A DNA stretch of 64,000 bases from contig JBFWNG010000003.1 in assembly GCA_050251195.1 (NCBI GenBank), positions 496,001 to 560,000 of the forward strand, read 5' to 3'. The stretch's first letter is position 1. The number at the start of each line of letters is the position of its first letter. Shown piece by piece: positions 1 through 8,724 of this stretch. Both the position numbers and the translations under genes were made by a program. Source of the stretch: JBFWNG01 sp050251195 (GTDB taxonomy: Bacteria; Bdellovibrionota_B; Oligoflexia; Oligoflexales; Oligoflexaceae). The notes below the pieces were generated by a model. The model made no database searches. It was not told where the DNA came from and saw only the letters and a program-made list of their open reading frames with translations.

Positions 1-881
1 CGCAACGGCGCGGCGGCAAGGGCCGTCAGGGCATGAAGACCAAGTCGGAAGACTTTGTGAAAGACTTGTTCATAGCGACCAACCACCAATCGCTCATGTG
101 CTTTACGGATCTCGGCAAAGTCTACGAAATGAAAGTTTACAACACGCCGGAGTCGCCTCTAACCGGTAAAGGCAAGCATTTCGCTAACCTATTGAAAATC
201 GCGCCTACCGAAAAAGTCGTGTCAGTTCTGCCGGTGAAGGAGTTTAAGGAAGGCAGTTATATTGTTTCCGTAACCAAGAACGGATTCATAAAGAAAACCG
301 ATCTTATGGCCTTTAGTAACTTGAGATCGTCCGGAATCATAGGACTCAAGCTCGACGATAACGATAGCTTGATCTCCTGCTCCATTACCGGAGGAGAGGA
401 CGATATCCTTATTGCTACCAAGATGGGTAAAGCTATCCGGTTCAAGGAGGCTGACATTCGACCTATGGGTCGTTCGGCCCGCGGTGTGACGGCCATCAAA
501 TTCTCTGACGAAGGGGACGAAGTCATTGGACTCGAGGTCATTAAAGGCGAAAATGCCATTCTTTCCGTGTGCGAGAACGGTTACGGTAAGCGCACCCCGC
601 TCGAAGAATATAGAATCCAGACCCGGGCGGGCAAAGGGATCTATACGATTAAGGTCACCGAAAGAAATGGACCGGTCGTAAGCATAATGCAGGTATCGGA
701 AGACGACCATGTTATGGTAATGACAGCATCTGGTAAGGTGATGCGGTTCACCGTAAACGAAATCGGCCTGATAGGACGGCTGACGCAAGGCGTAAGATTG
801 ATGAACCTGGATCCAGGCGAAAAGATCATAAGCTTGGCGAAGATTGCGGTGATTGACGGAGAAGAAGTCGAAGCCCCATGA
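1..881 (+). CDS. gyrA: DNA gyrase subunit A, C-terminal part (5' end outside window)
   Basis: This is the C-terminal beta-pinwheel domain of GyrA, the DNA-wrapping part of type IIA topoisomerase that lets gyrase introduce negative supercoils. The reading frame is open from base 3, and its first residues are QRRGGKG, the GyrA box that separates gyrase from topoisomerase IV ParC. Blade-like repeats follow, with recurring segments such as VKDLFIATNHQ, GSYIVSVTKNGFIKKT, DDILIATKMGKAIRF and DHVMVMTASGKVMRF. The catalytic N-terminal domain lies upstream of the window. The stop overlaps the start of gatC (ATGA), so gyrA and gatC are probably translationally coupled, an uncommon pairing. Identity is very secure. 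Confidence 0.97.
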   Translation, partial: QRRGGKGRQGMKTKSEDFVKDLFIATNHQSLMCFTDLGKVYEMKVYNTPESPLTGKGKHFANLLKIAPTEKVVSVLPVKEFKEGSYIVSVTKNGFIKKTDLMAFSNLRSSGIIGLKLDDNDSLISCSITGGEDDILIATKMGKAIRFKEADIRPMGRSARGVTAIKFSDEGDEVIGLEVIKGENAILSVCENGYGKRTPLEEYRIQTRAGKGIYTIKVTERNGPVVSIMQVSEDDHVMVMTASGKVMRFTVNEIGLIGRLTQGVRLMNLDPGEKIISLAKIAVIDGEEVEAP

Positions 882-1168
882 AAGTTGAGATAAACGAAGA
901 ATTGATCGAGAAGATCGCCAGCTTGGCGAAATTATCCCTGAACGTGGAAGAGAAGACTTACTACAAGAGCCAGTTTGGGAAAATTCTTTCGTATTTTGAT
1001 GAACTTGATGCGGTTGTTGCGAAACAAGGCAATGAGAAATCTCTTGCTGGTACCTCGACTCCAGAGCGTCCCGATGAAGTTGTTCAAAGTTGTCCCGTCG
1101 CTGACGTTATAGCATTGGCGCCGGACAAAGTTGGTACAGCGATCCAGGTTCCCAAAATCATCGAATAG
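878..1168 (+). CDS. gatC: Asp-tRNA(Asn)/Glu-tRNA(Gln) amidotransferase subunit C
   Basis: GatC is the small subunit that wraps around GatA and GatB and stabilises the amidotransferase, which converts mischarged Asp-tRNA(Asn) and/or Glu-tRNA(Gln) to the correct amide form. The 96-residue length is typical. Family features visible are an N-terminal helix (INEELIEKIASLAKLSL), a middle segment ILSYFDELD, and a late proline-rich ERPDEV stretch matching the usual LR-DEV motif. The start codon overlaps the gyrA stop by 4 bases and gatA begins 12 bases downstream. The gatCAB order confirms the assignment. Confidence 0.95.
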   Translation: MKVEINEELIEKIASLAKLSLNVEEKTYYKSQFGKILSYFDELDAVVAKQGNEKSLAGTSTPERPDEVVQSCPVADVIALAPDKVGTAIQVPKIIE

Positions 1169-1180
1169 CAGAGCTTCCGG

Positions 1181-2662
1181 ATGTTAAAACCATTTGGGCA
1201 ATACGCACATTCCATTTCCGAACTTGTTAACACCGGCTCGGTGAAAGCTGAAGACGTTCTTTCTTTCTATCTGGATAGACTGACGAAACTTGCGCCGAAG
1301 TTGAACTCGCACATTTTCTACGATGCGAAAAAAGTTGCGGCTGCAGCCGAAAAACAAATCGACTACGTCAATGATAGCCGTAAGCGTGGCAAACGCCTAA
1401 AGCTAGCGGGTGTTCCGATCGCCGTGAAAGATAATATCTTGACGGTCGATTTTCCCACTACAGCGGCATCACGGATTCTCGCGAATTTCACCTCTATTTA
1501 CGATGCAACGGTTGTGCGAAGGCTTAAGGAAGAAGGCGCATTCGTGTTGGGTAAAACCAATCTCGACGAATTTGCCATGGGCAGTTCGAACGAGAACTCC
1601 GCGTTTGGCGGCTGTAAGAACCCCTGGGATTTAAACCGCGTGCCGGGCGGCTCATCAGGGGGATCGGTGGCGGCCGTGGCAGCCGACATAAGTCCGGTTT
1701 CCCTAGGTTCCGACACGGGCGGTTCGATACGGCAACCCGCAAGTTTCTGCGGAACCGTTGGCCTCAAACCAACTTATGGACGCATCAGTCGATACGGTCT
1801 TATCGCTTTTGGTTCTTCTCTCGACCAGATTGGACCGTTCTCGCGAACCGTAAAGGATTCCGCGTTATTGTTTGACGTGATGTCTGGCTACGACAAGCTC
1901 GATTCGACCAGCGTCAACCGACCGCAGGAAAATGTTTCCGACGCCCTAGCTAAAGCCCCCAAAAATCTTGCCGGGATGAAAATCGGCGTCATCAAAGAGT
2001 TTGATCAAGACGGCATCGAGCCTGACGTTAAAAAGGCGTTTGCCGCTGCGGTGAACCAGTTGGAGTCTCTCGGCGCGAAGATTGTCGAAGTAAGCATCCC
2101 GAACATTGGCTACAGTATAGCAACCTACTACATCCTTGCGACAGCGGAAGCGTCGTCCAACCTTGCGCGCTTCGACGGCGTAAGATACGGGTTGCGGGTG
2201 TCTGACAAAGATACTCGCCTTGAAGATCTATATCTTCAAACGAGGAGTCAGGGTTTCGGAAGGGAAGTAAAGCAACGCATTATGTTGGGTACCTTCGTTC
2301 TTTCGTCAGGGTACTACGACGCATATTATAGCAAAGCCAATGCGATACGCGACCTACTGACGTCTGATTTCGCAAAAGCCTTTTCTCAAGTGGATCTCAT
2401 AGTCTCTCCGACGTCCCCAACGACGGCGTTTGCTTTCAACGCGAAGCAAGACAGCTTGTCGATGTATCTTTGCGACGTGTTTACCATTGCTGCGAATTTA
2501 ACGGGGGTTCCGGCCATGTCGATCCCGTGTGGTTACGATCAAAAAGGTTTGCCGGTTGGGATGCAAATCATTGCTCCACACTTCAAAGAAGACCAATTAT
2601 TTAAGGCAGCGCATATTTACGAAGAAAGCACTAAGTGGCACCATGAACACCCTAAGCTATGA
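1181..2662 (+). CDS. gatA: Asp-tRNA(Asn)/Glu-tRNA(Gln) amidotransferase subunit A
   Basis: GatA is the amidase-signature subunit that hydrolyses glutamine and passes ammonia to GatB. At 493 residues it has the usual length. The Ser-cisSer-Lys catalytic triad can be placed at K83 (AVKDNI), S158 (GGSSGGSVAA) and S182 (GSDTGGSIRQPA); the 24-residue spacing between the serines is that of characterised GatA proteins. The C-terminal region contains NLTGVPAMSIPCG and GLPVGMQIIAP, also typical. It follows gatC by 12 bases, and its 3' end overlaps the gatB start by 20 bases, consistent with coupling. Confidence 0.97.
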   Translation: MLKPFGQYAHSISELVNTGSVKAEDVLSFYLDRLTKLAPKLNSHIFYDAKKVAAAAEKQIDYVNDSRKRGKRLKLAGVPIAVKDNILTVDFPTTAASRILANFTSIYDATVVRRLKEEGAFVLGKTNLDEFAMGSSNENSAFGGCKNPWDLNRVPGGSSGGSVAAVAADISPVSLGSDTGGSIRQPASFCGTVGLKPTYGRISRYGLIAFGSSLDQIGPFSRTVKDSALLFDVMSGYDKLDSTSVNRPQENVSDALAKAPKNLAGMKIGVIKEFDQDGIEPDVKKAFAAAVNQLESLGAKIVEVSIPNIGYSIATYYILATAEASSNLARFDGVRYGLRVSDKDTRLEDLYLQTRSQGFGREVKQRIMLGTFVLSSGYYDAYYSKANAIRDLLTSDFAKAFSQVDLIVSPTSPTTAFAFNAKQDSLSMYLCDVFTIAANLTGVPAMSIPCGYDQKGLPVGMQIIAPHFKEDQLFKAAHIYEESTKWHHEHPKL

Positions 2663-4106
2663 AAAAGTACTAGAGACGTTCGAGCCGGTCATTGGTTTGG
2701 AGATACATTGCCAACTCAAGACTAACACGAAACTTTTTTGCGGCTGTTCGACCAAGTTTGGAGCTCTTCCCAACCACAACACTTGCCCCATCTGTCTTGG
2801 ACATCCTGGTGTTTTGCCAGTCCTCAACAAAACCGCCGTCGATTTCGCCGTGAGAATGGCTGTCGCCATCGGTGGCAAGATTCATTCGACAAGCCAGTTT
2901 GCGCGCAAACAATATTTCTATCCCGACTTGCCCAAGGGATATCAGATAAGCCAGCATGACAAACCCTATTGCACGGGCGGGAAGATAGTTCTCGATAACG
3001 GTAAAGAAATTGGCGTAACCCGGATTCATATGGAAGAAGACGCGGGCAAGAACGTCCATGGTGACAACGCCAGTTACGTCGACCTCAACCGTGCCGGTAC
3101 GCCTTTGATCGAAATGGTGAGCGAACCGCAAATAGAAAACCCAGCACAAGCTTCTGAGTATCTTAAGAAAGTCAGATCTATAGTTCGGTATCTCGAAATA
3201 TGCGACGGCAACCTGGAGGAAGGTTCGTTTCGGTGCGACGCTAACGTTTCGATTCGACCCAAGAACGAGAAGAAGTTCGGCACGCGTTGCGAGATCAAGA
3301 ACCTCAACTCGTTCAAGAACATTGAAAAAGCTCTTATGCACGAGATCGAGCGGCAAGCCGGTATTATTCTTTCCGGCGGGCAGATTAAGCAAGAAACAAG
3401 GCAATTCGACGCCGCAACCGGCAAGACTTTCCCTTTGCGGAGCAAAGAAGAAAGCCACGACTATCGATATTTCCCCGAACCGGATCTGCTATTACTCAAC
3501 ATCACCGAAGCGCGAATCGAGAAAATAAAAGAAACCCTTCCCGAACTTCCCGATAAGATGTCCGCAAGGTTCCAGAGCAGTTACAGTCTCAACGAATACG
3601 ACGCCAAAGTGTTGACCGCCGACAAAGCTCTAGCCCAGTACTTCGAAAAAACGCTGGCAAAAGTGGAAGGCAAGGTTACCAGTAAAATCGTAGCCAACTG
3701 GATTTTGAGTGAATTTCTACGCGAAGCCAATAATCGCGATTGGGATATCGACAATCCGCCGCTCACCGCCGACAGCCTCGCGCAACTTCTAAGAATGATC
3801 GGCGACGAGGTTATTTCAGGAAAAATCGGTAAGACGGTTTTTGAAAAGATGGTCGAGACAGGCAAGCCCGCCGATCAGATCGTCAAAGAAGAAAATCTCG
3901 TCCAAATAACCAGCAAGGACGACATCGAGAAAACCATTACGGAGGTTATCTCGGAAAATAACGATCAAGTGACCGCTTATCTGTCGGGCAAAGACAAATT
4001 GTTCGGGTTCTTCGTTGGTCAGGTTCTTAAGCGCTCACAGGGAAAATTTAACCCCAATCTTGTTAATCAAATTTTAAAAGAAAAATTGGATGAACTCAGA
4101 CGCTGA
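2643..4106 (+). CDS. gatB: Asp-tRNA(Asn)/Glu-tRNA(Gln) amidotransferase subunit B
   Basis: GatB binds the mischarged tRNA, activates its side-chain carboxylate with ATP and transfers ammonia to it. The protein starts MNTLSYEKVLETFEPV; a longer in-frame ORF from 2529 reads back inside gatA and is not credible. Family marks are EPVIGLEIHCQL at the N terminus, Cys residues in CGCSTKFG and NTCPICLGHPG (the zinc-site region), DLPKGYQISQ, HMEEDAGKN and SFRCDANVSIR. The C-terminal helical tail (YqeY-like) is present. The last 17 bases overlap the next gene. Length is 487 residues, as expected. Confidence 0.96.
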   Translation: MNTLSYEKVLETFEPVIGLEIHCQLKTNTKLFCGCSTKFGALPNHNTCPICLGHPGVLPVLNKTAVDFAVRMAVAIGGKIHSTSQFARKQYFYPDLPKGYQISQHDKPYCTGGKIVLDNGKEIGVTRIHMEEDAGKNVHGDNASYVDLNRAGTPLIEMVSEPQIENPAQASEYLKKVRSIVRYLEICDGNLEEGSFRCDANVSIRPKNEKKFGTRCEIKNLNSFKNIEKALMHEIERQAGIILSGGQIKQETRQFDAATGKTFPLRSKEESHDYRYFPEPDLLLLNITEARIEKIKETLPELPDKMSARFQSSYSLNEYDAKVLTADKALAQYFEKTLAKVEGKVTSKIVANWILSEFLREANNRDWDIDNPPLTADSLAQLLRMIGDEVISGKIGKTVFEKMVETGKPADQIVKEENLVQITSKDDIEKTITEVISENNDQVTAYLSGKDKLFGFFVGQVLKRSQGKFNPNLVNQILKEKLDELRR

Positions 4107-5145
4107 TCTTGTTGGTGCGAAGATCCGGGCCATCGTCCATGACTTTCGGTCCAAAGGTCTTTTTTCTGAAGCGTTTGTTGAATGCGGTTTTTTGGATCGA
4201 AACGATCCGTCGCTCCGGATAGAGGATTTTTCCGCCAAGAATTCGCTTATATTGGATTTGGCGAGTCTGACCAAAGCGCTTGTCACCTACCCTCTTGCCG
4301 CCTTCGCAATGAAAAAACTTAGCCTTACGGCATCCCAGCCGTTGAAGGACTGGAATCTTCAAGGTGCGAACCTCAGCTCCGAACTCCTCGCCCTAACAGC
4401 GGATCAACTCCTCGGACACGACTCGGGATTGCCGGCCTGGCGCAACTTTTGGATCAACCATCTCGGCGTCCTAGATGCTAAAGAGCTCATAGAGACGAGA
4501 ACCCGTCACATTGAAGATGTCTTTGGACGTTATAGTCGCTGGCTCAACGAACCGGGAAAAGACGTGTACAGCGACGTTGGCTACATCCTGCTTGGTTACA
4601 GTATTGAAAAAACGCTGGGAGCGCCGTTTCATGAACTTTGGGATTCTTTTTTGAAAAATGAACTCAGTGTGAAAAAAATCGAGTTGGGATTTCTTCCACG
4701 CAACATTTATCCAAAAGAACGCTTTGCCGACTTCGGATACTGCGCCTTGCGTCAGCGGCAATTGACGGGCGAAGTGCATGATGAAAACTGCGCCGCTTTG
4801 GGCGGAGTGGCGGGACACGCCGGCCTTTTTGGTTCCGGGGCCTCAGTCGGCCTGTGTTTGAAAGCCTTGTTTGCCAAGGGATATTTGGATTCTGCCATAG
4901 AGTCTGCAAAATCAGGCGGGCGACTCGTTGGGCTACGTCGCGGAGACGACGAGGTAGCACGAAGTTTCGGCGGCGGTTCCTCCATGGGACACTGGGGATT
5001 TACCGGTTCTGGCTTTTGGATCAAACCGACGTCTCTTCAATTTTGCGTTGTTATCGTCAATAGAACCCTCAAATCTCGATTGAACCCGCTCATCAAGGAC
5101 TTCCGCAAGCAAATCATGACAGAGCTGAACGCTCTCGGGAGATAA
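4090..5145 (+). CDS. Beta-lactamase-fold serine hydrolase (class C/esterase-type family)
   Basis: Member of the penicillin-binding-protein-like serine hydrolase superfamily (PF00144 type). The SxxK nucleophile motif is S59-LT-K62 within LDLASLTKALVT. Y160-S-D in KDVYSDVGYILLGY sits where the family has YxN, so the third residue is Asp rather than Asn. GHWGFTGSGFWI near the C terminus matches the HxG/KTG-like strand. LLGHDSGLPAW is another conserved block. No signal peptide is visible, so it is probably cytoplasmic. It overlaps gatB by 17 bases and precedes the FAD oxidoreductase. The substrate cannot be told from sequence; peptidase, esterase or amidase are all possible. Confidence 0.8.
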   Translation: MNSDADLVGAKIRAIVHDFRSKGLFSEAFVECGFLDRNDPSLRIEDFSAKNSLILDLASLTKALVTYPLAAFAMKKLSLTASQPLKDWNLQGANLSSELLALTADQLLGHDSGLPAWRNFWINHLGVLDAKELIETRTRHIEDVFGRYSRWLNEPGKDVYSDVGYILLGYSIEKTLGAPFHELWDSFLKNELSVKKIELGFLPRNIYPKERFADFGYCALRQRQLTGEVHDENCAALGGVAGHAGLFGSGASVGLCLKALFAKGYLDSAIESAKSGGRLVGLRRGDDEVARSFGGGSSMGHWGFTGSGFWIKPTSLQFCVVIVNRTLKSRLNPLIKDFRKQIMTELNALGR

Positions 5146-5150
5146 CTCTT

Positions 5151-6323
5151 ATTATTTCCATATTGGGAAAAGGTATTGGCGGATTAGCCGTCGCGTTTCG
5201 TCTTGTGCGCCGCAGAATTCCGTGCCGAATTATCCATAGTCCGTTAAGCGTCGCAGCCACGCGCTGCAGCGGCGGCATCATGGCGAGCAAGGGGATCGTG
5301 GATCCAAGAACTGACCTGTTTCGGGCGAAACTCGACGGCGCGAAAAACTTTCCAAATTGGCTTCGCGAGATCGAGGCCGAATCGGGGCAAAAAATTATTC
5401 ACGGCACGACGGGGGTTTTTGAACCGTTTTTTTCTGAGGAGGATAGAGACAGCATTGCTAGTCGCGTGTATCGCGATAGGTCGTTCAGGGAGTTTGGTAC
5501 CGAGCTTTTGGGGCCTGAATTGAGAGGTTTCCCCTTCGCTTCGCTCAGGGTCAACATGACAAACCACCGTCATCCAGACGCAGGCCGTCATCCTGAGCGC
5601 AGCGAAGGATCTCATTCGATCTTTGACAAAAACCCCACAGGCTTCTTCTTCTACCCAGCCGACAGCTGGTACGACCCCGCAAGCGTCGTAGAAGCGCTAG
5701 AAAAAACCCTCATCCGTAACGGCGTGCCCATCATCGAACAGAAAATTGAAAAAATTACCTCGCGCGACGGCGGTTTTGTTTTACAAGGAAACGGAGAAGA
5801 ACTGCATGTTAAGGATCTTGTACTAGCTGCCGGCGACGGCATCAAAGACATCCGCTTCGATTTCGAAACCTCACTGCCAAAAATGGTTTCTGTCTATGGA
5901 GAAACTCTCGTCCTCGAAAAAAAAATGATGCAGGAACTACCGCTCGTCAAGGGAAAGTTCTCCCTTCTCGCTCTTCGGGAAAGAACCATCTTTTCCGGTT
6001 CTTCGTTCAACGACACGAGATGGATTGCTTCCAACCACGAAAACAAACAACATCTACTTGATAAACTGAGGCAGAGTTTTGGAATGGATCCTGCGCTGGC
6101 CGCAGCACGAATTGTTCAGGGCACGCGGATCCGAACTAGAGATCGGCAACCGGTCGTTGGACGCGTTAAGACAAATGTGGCTGAAGCAAGACTGTTCGTG
6201 CTGACGGGCTTATACAAGAGTGGTTTTCAACTTGCTGATGATTGCGCGCGGCAATTGTGCTCTATGATTATCGAGGAGAGTAGGCTTCCCTACCCTTTTG
6301 ATGTCGGACGATATTATTCTTAG
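5151..6323 (+). CDS. FAD-dependent oxidoreductase (DAO family), possible ATT start
   Basis: Amine/amino-acid oxidase-type flavoprotein. The Rossmann dinucleotide motif is GKGIGGLAVAFRL at the extreme N terminus, RCSGGI follows, and the C-terminal FAD-contacting part reads RIRTRDRQPVVG and LTGLYKSGFQLA. The only conventional start is TTG at 5163, which would remove the first beta strand (IISIL). In-frame codons upstream continue that strand to ATT 5151, which has GGGAG nine bases before it; there is no ATG or GTG back to the stop at 5061. About 30 residues in the middle (from RGFPFASLR to RHPERSEGSH) are encoded by a dispersed palindromic repeat. The exact substrate is unknown; glycine/D-amino-acid oxidase-like chemistry is likely. 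Confidence 0.75.
   Translation: MISILGKGIGGLAVAFRLVRRRIPCRIIHSPLSVAATRCSGGIMASKGIVDPRTDLFRAKLDGAKNFPNWLREIEAESGQKIIHGTTGVFEPFFSEEDRDSIASRVYRDRSFREFGTELLGPELRGFPFASLRVNMTNHRHPDAGRHPERSEGSHSIFDKNPTGFFFYPADSWYDPASVVEALEKTLIRNGVPIIEQKIEKITSRDGGFVLQGNGEELHVKDLVLAAGDGIKDIRFDFETSLPKMVSVYGETLVLEKKMMQELPLVKGKFSLLALRERTIFSGSSFNDTRWIASNHENKQHLLDKLRQSFGMDPALAAARIVQGTRIRTRDRQPVVGRVKTNVAEARLFVLTGLYKSGFQLADDCARQLCSMIIEESRLPYPFDVGRYYS
5524..5613. repeat. Dispersed palindromic repeat, inverted pair, inside a CDS
   Basis: Two copies of the window's dispersed repeat in opposite orientation. A degenerate reverse copy (cccttcgcttcgctcagggt) lies around 5532-5551 and a direct copy (gtcatcctgagcgcagcgaa, then ggatctc) at 5587-5613. 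The insert is in frame with the FAD oxidoreductase and contributes about 30 residues, including RHPERSEGSH. Confidence 0.8.
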
Positions 6324-7381
6324 AACGCGTAGTACCCCGACAAGAGGAGTTCGAGACCGAATCCCGACTTGTTATGATTGATTCCGGTGGCTATGTCTTC
6401 CTCGCGATTCACAGTCCAAGTCTGTTCGCTCTCCATGCCGGAAACGTCGCCGCTGCCGGAGACGCTGGCCGTCAACGGAAGGAGTAGATTCATGCCTGCA
6501 GTGGCTCCAAATCCACCCAAATAGAGGTCAAAAACTGCGAGGTTACGAAGGGAGATCACAGTCGCTTTCGTTGTGTAGCTCGCAAGTTCTTTGGTCGATC
6601 CGTCTGCTTCATCGAAGTAACCCGCATTAAACTCCTGAGTCGACATGTCGATATCAAGACCGTTGCCAAACTTTATGGCCATGCTTGTTCCCATCGGGAT
6701 GGAGAAATAATATCCGTCCGCGTACAAACCAATTGCAGATGCCGTTTGATTGGTTTCAACATATTGCGTTTGAACCGTCCCGTAGTCAGCTTGCGCGGTG
6801 AATTCATTGTAGATTCGATATCTGAGTCCGCCAGCAATCGACAATGAGGGAGACAAACCGAACTCAAATTCACCGGCCATGCCGAAGACCGAAATAGTTG
6901 AAACGCCAGCTTGCTCCCACGACGAGCGTGCGGTAGCTCTGTCAGCCGCCTCAAGGTAGGCGAGTTTTGTATAGGCAGCAGGAGTGAGAGGGGTGAAAAC
7001 ATAATAACCTTTGATATTGGTGTTGTGCACTTTGCCGCCGCCCGCAACCTTCGCAGCCTTACCAGGTCCTCCGCCTGCCGCACCCGGAGCGCGGGCCTCC
7101 ATACCTACTTGAACGGCCCTGATTTTTCCGACTCTGACAATGGCCCTTTTAGGCAAAACTTTTACGACTTTACCGCAACTTACTCTTTTGCCTGAGGAAT
7201 TGAAAAAGCAGATTCGATCGCCCTTGGCAATGCCGTCTCCCTTGCCTTCGCTAATCGTAGCTGTTTTGGCCTTCTGATTTATCTTTTCAACAGATGCCGA
7301 CATACCGATCGATGCAACCCAGAACGTGAGCGCGGAAACGATGCAGCGGAACCCTAGCAATTTTGTCTTTGTACCCATCAT
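6320..7381 (-). CDS. Predicted outer-membrane beta-barrel protein with N-terminal SH3/KOW-like segment
   Basis: Not recognised as a named family. A signal peptide covers roughly residues 1-29 (FWVASIGMSASVEK). The next 60 residues form a compact basic beta-rich module (GDGIAKGDRICFFNSSGKRV), followed by an Ala/Gly-rich linker (PGAAGGGPGKAAKVAGGG). The rest has alternating hydrophobic strands with many Tyr, Gly and Phe residues and ends in GYYAF, the C-terminal aromatic typical of barrels inserted by BamA. Its stop overlaps the FAD oxidoreductase stop by 4 bases on the other strand. Its start overlaps the lipoprotein gene at 7378-8532 by 4 bases, so the two form an operon and probably act together at the outer membrane. 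Confidence 0.65.
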   Translation of the reverse strand: MMGTKTKLLGFRCIVSALTFWVASIGMSASVEKINQKAKTATISEGKGDGIAKGDRICFFNSSGKRVSCGKVVKVLPKRAIVRVGKIRAVQVGMEARAPGAAGGGPGKAAKVAGGGKVHNTNIKGYYVFTPLTPAAYTKLAYLEAADRATARSSWEQAGVSTISVFGMAGEFEFGLSPSLSIAGGLRYRIYNEFTAQADYGTVQTQYVETNQTASAIGLYADGYYFSIPMGTSMAIKFGNGLDIDMSTQEFNAGYFDEADGSTKELASYTTKATVISLRNLAVFDLYLGGFGATAGMNLLLPLTASVSGSGDVSGMESEQTWTVNREEDIATGINHNKSGFGLELLLSGYYAF

Positions 7382-8532
7382 AAAACTCTAACTTTCGTCT
7401 GACGCCAGTCATAATAGCCGAACAACCAAACCGGAATGGACTTTGGATCGTGAATATAGAATTCATATGAGTCAAGTTTTGCAAGGAGATGGGTGACGTT
7501 ATCGAGAGAAACGTCAGCCACTTGTCCCTGATTTGCAGAACCTGCAAAGGTGCACGAAGAAAGTACCTGTCTTTTGTCGTTAAGAAATTCGACGGTCAGG
7601 AAAGAATTGACTCGAGGATTTTCGACTTCCCATTTCACAGAAGAAATTTGGGCGCCTTGCGGTATCGTTATCTCCGATTCGGCGTTGTTGAGGTCTTTGT
7701 CTTTGAGGCGAACCTCATTGTTGTTGGAAAGAATCAGAGCGATCTTGTTGAGATGCGCAGGGCCGAGCGTATTAAAATCAAATTGCGTGTTGTCCCATTG
7801 GGCGCTCCACTCCCATCCTTGGGTTCTTTGCACGTCGTCGTATTGTTGGATCAATCTGTCGGGATAGTTCGGATGCGCTTTTGCCGAACTGGTGCCGTAT
7901 CCGGAAGTCGCCAGCGCTTTAAGAGACGTCAACTTAGAGGACGTTGAAAAACTTTCCGTCGTTTGCGGCGGCGTGCTGGTACATCCGAGCTCGGAGGCAA
8001 GAGACTTTCGGATGTCTCCTAGATTCGTCGTGCTTTTAAGCGCGTGGAGATGGGTTTCGCTGATCTGCTGAGGTACGATGGTCCTGTTGACCAGAAGGCG
8101 ATCCACTGAGATGTTGGTTTGATCGCCATCTTCTTCAACAACAAAAGATTTTTTTATTCCGTCTAGCGCCCCAGGCAACCAAAGATAAACGCGAATTTTA
8201 TACTTTTGGTCGGCCTGTAAAGGAGTAAGCGATTCCACGATGTGTTTCGTTGGAGCTTGGTTTTGGCAGTTTTTTTTGACGGGAGAATTTTCGTTGCCCA
8301 CGGCCCAAAATTCGAGTTCGCAAAAAAGATCGACTTTGGTTTTGAAGGAGAGATTGCCGCTTAGGCCGTCAGGACTGCGTTCGAAGATAACCGTGTCGAG
8401 GTAGACGATGCTTTGGGCGTCCTTCGAAAAGACCGAATTCTTGAAAAAATTGGCCTTTATACGGCATCCCATCATCATAAACGGGGCCGTAACCAGGAGA
8501 AACCATGTCCGGGAAGGAAGTCGACGCAGCAC
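7378..8532 (-). CDS. Predicted secreted lipoprotein, function unknown
   Basis: A 384-residue protein with a type II signal sequence: a hydrophobic stretch then MMMGC, where the Cys would be lipidated. The mature part begins with a beta-sandwich-like segment (GNLSFKTKVDLFCELEFW) of fibronectin-III character, then a Ser/Thr-rich middle (TPPQTTESFSTSSKLTS). A C-terminal domain rich in ordered hydrophobic strands (FLTVEFLNDKRQVLSSCTFAG, LLAKLDSYEFYIHD) follows. It lies immediately upstream of the barrel gene (4-base overlap), suggesting a lipoprotein-barrel partnership. No catalytic motif is visible, and I do not recognise the family. Confidence 0.65.
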   Translation of the reverse strand: MLRRLPSRTWFLLVTAPFMMMGCRIKANFFKNSVFSKDAQSIVYLDTVIFERSPDGLSGNLSFKTKVDLFCELEFWAVGNENSPVKKNCQNQAPTKHIVESLTPLQADQKYKIRVYLWLPGALDGIKKSFVVEEDGDQTNISVDRLLVNRTIVPQQISETHLHALKSTTNLGDIRKSLASELGCTSTPPQTTESFSTSSKLTSLKALATSGYGTSSAKAHPNYPDRLIQQYDDVQRTQGWEWSAQWDNTQFDFNTLGPAHLNKIALILSNNNEVRLKDKDLNNAESEITIPQGAQISSVKWEVENPRVNSFLTVEFLNDKRQVLSSCTFAGSANQGQVADVSLDNVTHLLAKLDSYEFYIHDPKSIPVWLFGYYDWRQTKVRVL

Positions 8533-8638
8533 CAGATCGATCCTTTTCTTCTTTTTAGATATTTTATCAATTAGTTACGCTTAAGAGTAGGCCTCGTCTT
8601 TGGTAAACCGTTAATAAAACAGAAAAAACTAAAGTATC

Positions 8639-8667
8639 TTGACCTCTTTGAGAGCACTAGATAATAT
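8639..8667 (+). promoter_or_regulatory. Sigma-70-type promoter of pyrG
   Basis: TTGACC (8639-8644), a 17-base spacer and TAATAT (8662-8667) stand 58 bases upstream of the preferred pyrG ATG. The expected start point is about 8674. Confidence 0.6.
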
Positions 8668-8724
8668 GACCTCCCATCGGCCTTGATCCATTATCCCTAT
8701 TCCTATGACCAAAAGGTAAGCAAA

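Noticed and set aside
222..788. Long minus-strand ORF opposite gyrA
   Set aside because: Shadow of gyrA; no ribosome binding site or family features.
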